Shown here: positions 6,533-12,147 of the stretch, piece after piece
Position numbering within the stretch: position 1 is the first letter of the stretch
How the letters are laid out: each line of letters begins with the position of its first letter
Assembly (NCBI GenBank): GCA_037139855.1
Contig: JBAXFM010000154.1
Location: 1 to 12,147 of the forward strand
DNA: 12,147 nucleotides
From: CAIVAT01 sp037139855
GTDB taxonomy: Bacteria > Bacteroidota > Bacteroidia > Bacteroidales > FEN-979
Direction: 5' to 3'
Translations under genes and position numbers: made by a program
The notes under the pieces: model-generated
What the model was told of the DNA's origin: nothing
The model's database searches: none
What the model saw: the letters and a program-made list of their open reading frames with translations, nothing else

Positions 6533-9500
6533 ATGAAAAAACTGACCTTGACTTTGACCTTTATGCTCATGCTGGGATTGCTGATAGCCCAGGATGAAGC
6601 ACGGCTGATGAGGTTCCCGGCCATTCATGGAAACCAGGTTGTATTTACCTATGCCGGTGACCTTTATACCGTTGATAAGTCAGGTGGTTTGGCGCGAAAA
6701 TTAACCAATGATGAAAATGGCTATGAGATGTTTGCCCGCTTTTCACCGGATGGAAAGCAGATTGCGTTTACTGGTCAGTATGATGGCAACACCGAGGTAT
6801 TTCTGATACCGGCAGAAGGCGGGGTTCCCAAACGCCTCACCTTTACGGCCACCCTGGGACGTGACGACATTTCTGACCGCATGGGACCCAATAACATCGT
6901 CATGACCTGGAAAGATAATGAAAATGTGGTATTTCGTTCACGCAAGCAAACTTTCAATGACTTCAAAGGCCAGCTTTTCCTTGCCAATATCAATGGAGGA
7001 ATGCCGGTAGAACTACCCCTCCCCTGTGGTGGGTTTTGCTCCTATTCACCCGACAATTCGAAATTAGCCTACAACAGGGTTTTTCGTGAATTCCGAACCT
7101 GGAAATACTATAAGGGCGGCATGGCCGATGAAATCTGGATCTATGACTTTAAGACAAAACAAACCGAGCAGATTACCAGCAATATTTTTCAGGACATGTA
7201 CCCGATGTGGCATGGTGATAAAATTTACTTTCTCTCAGAACGGGAGCGTCCCACAAACCTCTACAGTTATGACCTGAAAACAAAAGAAACAAAAAAACTC
7301 ACCGACTTTAAGGAGTTCGATATCAAGTTCCCGTCGTTGGGCGACAATGCCATTGTATTTGAAAATGGTGGCTATATCTACAGTTTTGATCTGGCCAGTC
7401 AATCCACCGTAAAATTAACCATCCGCATTGCCGGAGATTTTATCACCGGGCGAAACCAGATGAAAGATGCCAGCAAATTCATCAACACATTATCCCTGGC
7501 GCCGGATGGTAAACGGGTTGCTGTTGGTGCACGTGGTGATATCTGGACCATCCCGGCCAAAAGCGGCATCACCAGAAACCTTACCGGCACACCGGGCATC
7601 CATGATCGCGATGTTGCCTGGTCGCCCGACGGACTCCATATTGCCTTTATCTCCGATCGAACAGGAGAAGACGAAATTTACATTCAAAAACAGGATGGAT
7701 CTGCAGCACCTTTGCAGATTACCAAGAATGCCGACACATATAAATACAGCATCGTATGGTCGCCCGATAGCAAAAAACTACTCTGGGCCGATAAAATGCT
7801 GAGACTGCAATATGTGGATATTGATTCAAAAGCGGTGACCCAGGTTGATATTGCCACCAGCGGCGAATTCAACGACTATAACTGGTCGCCCGACAGCAAA
7901 TGGATCGTTTATACCTTTCCAAGCCGGCGTTCAACTTCCCGTATTTTCCTTTATGATCTGGCTGCAAAAACCAAAATACCAGTCACCGACACATGGTACG
8001 ATGCCGACGGCGCAACCTTCAGCAATGATGGAAAATACCTCGTGTTCACCTCCAACCGCGACTTTAACCCCACCTATAGCTGGACGGAATGGAACCATTC
8101 CTATTCGGATATGACAAAGGTTTATATGTTAACCCTGGCAAAAGCAACCCCAAATCCATTTGCACCTGAAAATAATGAGGTTGGGGACAAAATTGAGGAG
8201 AAACATGCGGGATTCTGTCATTCTGAAAGAGCCGCAACCAATCAGGACGGCAAGAAAAAAAGCCAGAAGGAGCTGAATTTAAAAAGTGATTCAGCCCGAA
8301 AAAACATGGTGGTAAAAGTCGATCCTGAAGGTATCATCGACCGGATACTTGCACTGCCTGTTGATGCAGGGACTTATTTTAACGTCAATTGTACCGGTAA
8401 CAATGTTTATTATATCAAAGGTGGCCGGGGTGGTCACCCGGGTGGGTTGATGACATTCAATCTGAAAGATCGGAAAGAATCAAACCTGGGCGATTTCGGA
8501 CTTTACGAAATCTCAGCAGATGGCAATAGAATGTTGGTCGGAGAACATAACAAATATGCAGTGATCGACCTTCCCAGGGGCGGAAAAATTGAGGTACAGG
8601 ACTGGATTGATCTGTCAAACATGAAAATAATGGTTGACCTGAAAGCCGAGTGGGCACAGATTTATCACGAATCATGGCGCCAGATGAAATATTTTCTTTA
8701 TGCCCCCAACATGCAGGGATTAAACTGGGAAAACATTCAAAAAAAGTATGAAGCTTTACTGCCATACATAAACAACCGCAACGACCTGAACTATATCATC
8801 GGGGAGATGATTGGCGAGATCAGCATTGGCCATTCCTATGTAAGTGGAGGCGATAAACCAGCACCTGTGCGGATAAAAATGGGGTTGCTTGGCGCTAAAA
8901 TAACACGCGACGGATCAGGTTATTATCAGATTACCCGGATTTTGAAAGGTGAAAACTGGACATCAGATACCCGTTCCCCCCTCACCGAAGTGGGTGTGGA
9001 TGCAAAGGAGGGCGATTTCATCATTGCCATCAACGGAAAATCAACCAAAGAGATGAACGACATCAATGAGGCGATGGTCAATAAAGCAAATGTACAGGTA
9101 GAATTAACCCTGAATGCGACTGCTTCCGAAACAGGCGCCCGAAAAGTTATCGTGGTTCCAACCGATAATGAAGCTGGGTTATTCTATTACAACTGGGTTC
9201 AGAATAACATAAAAAAAGTGTCGGACGCTTCCAATGGCGAGATTGGATACATCCACATTCCCGACATGGGGGTAGAGGGTCTGAATGAATTTGTGAAACA
9301 CTTTTATCCGCAATTGGCCAAACGTGCCCTGATTATCGACGACCGGGGTAACGGTGGCGGGAATGTATCTCCGATGATCATTGAGAGGCTTAACCGCGAA
9401 ATGACCATGATCGGCATGGCCAGAAACACCGAGGCTGCACCCGGCAGGCTTGAAATGCAATGGGGACCCAAATGCATTCTCATCGATAACTATTCAGCCT

Positions 9501-9844
9501 CGGATGGTGACTTGTTTCCATACCAGTTCAAGAAACTGAAAATCGGCAAGGCCATTGGAAAGCGTACCTGGGGCGGGGTTGTTGGCATCAGGGGTTCATT
9601 GCCCTTTATCGATGGCGGCCAATTGATGAAGCCTGAATTTGCACCCTATGATACGGAAGGAAAAAACTGGATCATTGAAGGCCATGGCGTTGATCCTGAT
9701 ATTGAGGTGGATAACGACCCCGGAAAGGAATATGCCGGCGAGGACCAGCAACTGAACAAAGCCATTGAACAGATGAAGGAGGAGCTTAAATCGTGGCCAA
9801 AGGAATTGCCGGGCATGCCGCCGTTTCCGGATAAAACCAAATGA
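6533..9844 (+). CDS. Exported tricorn-like S41 family peptidase
   Basis: A 1103-residue homologue of tricorn protease, a serine peptidase that cuts oligopeptides after substrates pass through beta-propellers. The TTG at 6521 is open, but the ATG at 6533 starts a signal peptide (MKKLTLTLTFMLMLGLLIAQ, about 1-20), so the protein is probably periplasmic, unlike cytosolic archaeal tricorn. Residues about 25-300 are the first propeller and 310-680 the second, with repeated W/F-SPDG/S-K motifs. A charged linker lies at 543-592. The C1 helical domain (about 690-775) carries GHSY with probable catalytic His767. The PDZ domain is near 780-875. The S41 core (about 880-1062) holds DDRGNGGG (oxyanion Gly near 943), YSASDGD with likely nucleophile Ser990-Asp991, and IEGHGVDPDIEV with Glu1049 matching the archaeal catalytic Glu. 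Residue numbers were assigned by comparison with the archaeal enzyme from memory. The residue before the His is Gly rather than the Ser of the archaeal enzyme. The frame is intact. Confidence 0.94.
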   Translation: MKKLTLTLTFMLMLGLLIAQDEARLMRFPAIHGNQVVFTYAGDLYTVDKSGGLARKLTNDENGYEMFARFSPDGKQIAFTGQYDGNTEVFLIPAEGGVPKRLTFTATLGRDDISDRMGPNNIVMTWKDNENVVFRSRKQTFNDFKGQLFLANINGGMPVELPLPCGGFCSYSPDNSKLAYNRVFREFRTWKYYKGGMADEIWIYDFKTKQTEQITSNIFQDMYPMWHGDKIYFLSERERPTNLYSYDLKTKETKKLTDFKEFDIKFPSLGDNAIVFENGGYIYSFDLASQSTVKLTIRIAGDFITGRNQMKDASKFINTLSLAPDGKRVAVGARGDIWTIPAKSGITRNLTGTPGIHDRDVAWSPDGLHIAFISDRTGEDEIYIQKQDGSAAPLQITKNADTYKYSIVWSPDSKKLLWADKMLRLQYVDIDSKAVTQVDIATSGEFNDYNWSPDSKWIVYTFPSRRSTSRIFLYDLAAKTKIPVTDTWYDADGATFSNDGKYLVFTSNRDFNPTYSWTEWNHSYSDMTKVYMLTLAKATPNPFAPENNEVGDKIEEKHAGFCHSERAATNQDGKKKSQKELNLKSDSARKNMVVKVDPEGIIDRILALPVDAGTYFNVNCTGNNVYYIKGGRGGHPGGLMTFNLKDRKESNLGDFGLYEISADGNRMLVGEHNKYAVIDLPRGGKIEVQDWIDLSNMKIMVDLKAEWAQIYHESWRQMKYFLYAPNMQGLNWENIQKKYEALLPYINNRNDLNYIIGEMIGEISIGHSYVSGGDKPAPVRIKMGLLGAKITRDGSGYYQITRILKGENWTSDTRSPLTEVGVDAKEGDFIIAINGKSTKEMNDINEAMVNKANVQVELTLNATASETGARKVIVVPTDNEAGLFYYNWVQNNIKKVSDASNGEIGYIHIPDMGVEGLNEFVKHFYPQLAKRALIIDDRGNGGGNVSPMIIERLNREMTMIGMARNTEAAPGRLEMQWGPKCILIDNYSASDGDLFPYQFKKLKIGKAIGKRTWGGVVGIRGSLPFIDGGQLMKPEFAPYDTEGKNWIIEGHGVDPDIEVDNDPGKEYAGEDQQLNKAIEQMKEELKSWPKELPGMPPFPDKTK

Positions 9845-9872
9845 ATGACGAATGACGAATGACGAATGACGA
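9845..9872. repeat. Heptanucleotide tandem array (ATGACGA)x4
   Basis: Four perfect copies of ATGACGA start at the base after the protease stop codon. Each unit contains an ATG. An ATG at 9841 also overlaps the protease stop as ATGA. The resulting mini-ORFs are short (MNDE, MTNDE twice, MTNDEF, and MTNSDLRFKI ending at 9898). Confidence 0.9.
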
Positions 9873-9877
9873 ATTCT

Positions 9878-9905
9878 GATTTACGATTTAAGATTTAGGA
9901 TTGAG
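9878..9905. repeat. Second heptanucleotide array (GATTTAN)x4
   Basis: GATTTAC, GATTTAA, GATTTAG and GATTGAG follow one another in 7-bp phase, separated by only ATTCT from the ATGACGA array. The array ends 2 bp before the ATG of the glycosyltransferase gene. Its last unit supplies a GAGGA that abuts the start codon, too close for a normal Shine-Dalgarno site. Together the two arrays fill the whole 63-bp spacer. Confidence 0.8.
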
Positions 9906-9907
9906 GA

Positions 9908-11857
9908 ATGCAGAAAGTTTTCAGAAGAATTTCTATTGATGATGTTCTGATCGTGCTGATTCTGCTCATTGGCGGGTTGTTACGGTTTTATCGTTTGTCG
10001 GAAATTCCCTTTACCCATGATGAATTCAGCGCCATCATCCGCACTCAGTTTTCAACTTTTCATGAACTGATCGAAAAAGGGGTTAAGGTTGATGGTCATC
10101 CGGCTGGTGTGCAGGTTTTCTTATATTATATGGTCAGGTTTTTCGGCGTTTCCGAGGCAATCCTGAAAACCCCGTTCATCATTTTTGGGTTACTTTCCAT
10201 CTGGCTTATTTACCTGATCGGTAAGGATTGGTTCAACTCCACCGTTGGACTGGTAGCTGCTTCCTTCGTGGCGTTTCTGCAATTCCCGGTGATGTACAGC
10301 CAGATTGCCCGGCCTTATGCCAGCGGTTTATGTTTTGCACTTCTGCTGGTATTTTTCTGGACGAAAGTGATCTTTTATCCGAACCGGAGATATTACCTTA
10401 ATTTGGCAGGATTTATCATTTCGGGTGCTTTGTGTTCCTACAACCATCACTTCAGCATGATGTTTGCCGCGATGGTCGGGATCACCGGGCTCTTTTACTG
10501 TCCCCGAAAAAAAATGCGTCAGTATGTTGCCGCAGGCATTCTGATCATTGTGTTGTATCTTCCCCATTTGCCAATTCTCCTTTATCAGCTTGGGGTCGGA
10601 GGCATCGAAGGCTGGCTAAGCAAACCCAGGTATGATTTCATCCTTGATTACATTCAATATATTTTTCAGTTTTCTGTTTATATCTACCTGCTGATCATCG
10701 TGTTAATCAGTCTGTCGTTATATTGGTACCAGGAAAAACCTGCTGTAAATAAAAAGTTCATCTTCATTTCGTTCGTCTGGTTTCTCCTCCCCTACTTCAT
10801 TGGTTTTCTCTATTCAAAATACCGGAGTTCGGTACTTCAATACTCGGTCCTTATTTTTTCATTTCCATTTCTTTTGTTTATCCTTTTCGGTTTTTTCAAG
10901 ACTACGAAATCAATTCATAAAATCGTATTGGTGGCGCTGATAGGCATGATCGTGATCTCTTCCCTGGTCGTGGAGCGACAGCATTATAAACTGTTTTACA
11001 AGGGTATCTACCGTGAAATCGTGGCCGATTCAAAACGGGTAGTTGATTCACTGGGGACACACAACGTCATGGTAATTCTTGATACAAAAAAGGAGATCAA
11101 TCCCTATTACCTGAAAAAGCTTAATTGCCTCACCCTGCCCTTCCGCTACATTGAAGACATCGGGGGGCGAGGTACATTGCTGACTTTCCTGGATTCATGC
11201 AAAGCAGATTATCTCGCCTTTGGTTGCCTCTCGTCCACCAATTGGGTAAACTATGCACTGATCCAGGAGAAATTCCCGTGGCTCATTCAACACAAGCCGT
11301 ACTGCGGAGGTGATTTCTATCTTTTTTCAAGGATCAAACCTGTGAAAGTATCCGGTGAATATTTTTACACCCTGACCAATACATTTGAGCCAAGTTTGCC
11401 GGATTGGGGCTATGTGAATGAAAAACGGTGCACCGACTCCCTTACCATTGAAGGAAAAAAATCATTTGTAAACGATACCGGGATTGAGTTTAGTCCTACT
11501 TACACAAAATCATTGCGTGACATGATCCACTCTGAAAACGATGTTATCGACGTTTCAGTTGACGTGCGTACTCCGTTGGTGTTTCCGGGAGCATGGCTGG
11601 TGGTGAGCGTAACCTCCGATGGCAAAGATATTAAATGGAGTTCTGCGGCTATCAGTGATTACGTCAAACCCGGAAACCAGGGCCGGGTGTTTGAATCGCT
11701 ACGCATCAGCGACATCGAACTCCGCCATCACCGGCTGATGTTTCATGCATTTGTGTGGAATCCAATGAAATCGCCTTACATCCTCGACAATTTCACAGTT
11801 CGGGTCAGGCGTGGAAATCCGGTGATTTACGGGTTGTACAGGAAGGTTGGGATGTGA
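9908..11857 (+). CDS. GT-C fold membrane glycosyltransferase (GT39/GT83, ArnT/PMT-like) with C-terminal ectodomain
   Basis: A 649-residue integral inner-membrane protein resembling the PMT_2/ArnT group, which moves a sugar from a polyprenyl-phosphate donor to a lipid, glycan or protein on the outer face of the membrane. About ten hydrophobic segments are visible (roughly 13-30, 85-104, 113-130, 137-153, 164-197, 206-224, 248-272, 285-301, 308-330, 337-354). The first outside loop carries the expected acidic motif THDEF (Asp38-Glu39), then DGHPAG at 62-67, equivalent to the family HPP motif, and QIARPYASG at 132-140. Residues about 360-475 form a soluble region, and 485-636 look like a beta-sandwich ending YILDNFTVRV, as in carbohydrate-binding-like domains. 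Donor and acceptor cannot be read from sequence. The only usable start is the ATG at 9908. It follows the protease gene by 63 bp, so co-transcription is possible but not proven. Confidence 0.85.
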   Translation: MQKVFRRISIDDVLIVLILLIGGLLRFYRLSEIPFTHDEFSAIIRTQFSTFHELIEKGVKVDGHPAGVQVFLYYMVRFFGVSEAILKTPFIIFGLLSIWLIYLIGKDWFNSTVGLVAASFVAFLQFPVMYSQIARPYASGLCFALLLVFFWTKVIFYPNRRYYLNLAGFIISGALCSYNHHFSMMFAAMVGITGLFYCPRKKMRQYVAAGILIIVLYLPHLPILLYQLGVGGIEGWLSKPRYDFILDYIQYIFQFSVYIYLLIIVLISLSLYWYQEKPAVNKKFIFISFVWFLLPYFIGFLYSKYRSSVLQYSVLIFSFPFLLFILFGFFKTTKSIHKIVLVALIGMIVISSLVVERQHYKLFYKGIYREIVADSKRVVDSLGTHNVMVILDTKKEINPYYLKKLNCLTLPFRYIEDIGGRGTLLTFLDSCKADYLAFGCLSSTNWVNYALIQEKFPWLIQHKPYCGGDFYLFSRIKPVKVSGEYFYTLTNTFEPSLPDWGYVNEKRCTDSLTIEGKKSFVNDTGIEFSPTYTKSLRDMIHSENDVIDVSVDVRTPLVFPGAWLVVSVTSDGKDIKWSSAAISDYVKPGNQGRVFESLRISDIELRHHRLMFHAFVWNPMKSPYILDNFTVRVRRGNPVIYGLYRKVGM

Positions 11858-11884
11858 ATCCACAGAAATTTGATTAAAAAGTAT

Positions 11885-11892
11885 TATCTTTG
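11885..11892 (+). promoter_or_regulatory. Candidate -7 box placed almost at the DUF433 start codon
   Basis: TATCTTTG matches TAnnTTTG at all defined positions. It ends 5 bp before the ATG at 11898, so a transcript starting the usual few bases after it would have almost no leader. A TTTG at 11869-11872 is only 12 bp upstream, too close for a standard -33 element, so the match rests on the -7 box alone. Confidence 0.5.
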
Positions 11893-11897
11893 TTATC

Positions 11898-12134
11898 ATG
11901 GAAAAGAAAAAAAATCAGGTGATCAGTATTGACCAAGAAACAATGGGTGGGACTCCGGTATTCGCAGGAACACGAGTGCCTGTGAATTTTTTCTTCGATT
12001 ATATTGAAACAGGAGAAACGGTTGATGAATTCCTTTTCAATTTTCCAACAGTTAAAAAGGATCAGGCTTTGAAATTACTCGAAATCGCTAAAAATCTTAT
12101 CATACATCAGGTTCCCAATGAAAATTTTGCTTGA
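11898..12134 (+). CDS. DUF433 family antitoxin (VapB-like)
   Basis: A 78-residue protein of the DUF433 family (PF04255), small helix-turn-helix-like proteins that usually accompany a PIN-like toxin. The hallmark is present: ISIDQETMGGTPVFAGTRVPV (residues 9-29), followed by FFDYIETGETVDEFLFNFPTV (32-52) and a helix with DQALKLLEIAKNLI (55-68). Length is normal. The next gene begins inside its 3' end, with a 17-bp overlap and +1 frame shift, which is the usual antitoxin-toxin order. As in type II systems, it would neutralise the toxin and probably repress its own promoter; both are inferred. The start is the only in-frame ATG, and a -7 box lies 5 bp upstream. Confidence 0.9.
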   Translation: MEKKKNQVISIDQETMGGTPVFAGTRVPVNFFFDYIETGETVDEFLFNFPTVKKDQALKLLEIAKNLIIHQVPNENFA

Positions 12135-12147
12135 TGAAAATATTCCA
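12118..12147 (+). CDS. DUF5615 PIN-like toxin, 5' end only
   Basis: The ATG at 12118 opens a frame reading MKILLDENIP to the last base of the window. MKILLDEN(L/I)P is the standard N-terminus of DUF5615 PIN-like proteins (VapC-related); the Asp at residue 6 is the first acidic metal-binding residue of the PIN fold. It overlaps the DUF433 gene by 17 bp, the usual arrangement of this toxin-antitoxin pair. Only ten codons are visible, so the call rests on this motif plus context. The product would be a metal-dependent RNase acting on RNA in the cytoplasm, if intact. Confidence 0.8.
   Translation, partial: MKILLDENIP

Noticed and set aside
8457..8765. Minus-strand 102-codon open frame inside the protease gene
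   Set aside because: It is antisense to a well-conserved propeller and C1 region and has no family signature; a coding shadow.

Overview
The window looks like chromosomal DNA from a member of the Bacteroidetes (Bacteroidota), probably an environmental Bacteroidales-type lineage. The evidence is a TonB-dependent receptor with an N-terminal carboxypeptidase-regulatory-like domain, GIN-domain and FISUMP lipoproteins, an exported tricorn-type S41 protease, TAnnTTTG-type promoter boxes, few Shine-Dalgarno sequences, and intergenic repeats of the ATCTGCG kind. No rRNA, tRNA, CRISPR array, insertion sequence or phage gene was seen.

Layout. 1-158 has the end of an ATCTGCG repeat and then AT-rich DNA. 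159-1199 (+) is an exported protein with a 16-residue repeat and a probable barrel. 1220-1348 is a long inverted repeat. 1404-2123 (+) is a GIN-domain lipoprotein, followed 50 bp later by a TonB-dependent receptor (2174-4516, +). A second inverted repeat (4524-4629) lies between the receptor and two minus-strand genes: a FISUMP lipoprotein (4679-5695) and a Uma2-type nuclease (5739-6329). A divergent spacer with a good -7 box leads to the tricorn-like protease (6533-9844, +), then a GT-C membrane glycosyltransferase (9908-11857, +). The window closes with a DUF433 antitoxin gene (11898-12134, +) and the first ten codons of an overlapping DUF5615 PIN-like toxin gene (12118 onward).

Most of the genes act at the cell envelope: outer-membrane transport, surface lipoproteins, periplasmic peptide breakdown and glycan transfer. 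No single pathway joins them, and the receptor has no SusD partner, so it is not a standard polysaccharide-utilisation locus. The Uma2 gene and the DUF433/DUF5615 pair are typical scattered accessory genes.

The most unusual structure is between the genes. Two spacers between same-strand genes (2124-2173 and 9845-9907) are made almost wholly of 7-bp tandem units and contain mini-ORFs that end 3 and 9 nt before the next start codon. The two complete ATCTGCG inverted repeats have different outer arms, yet each arm matches its own partner exactly, which suggests that folding is conserved. Both are leads only. The genes themselves belong to recognisable families, and I found no convincing new multi-gene system.
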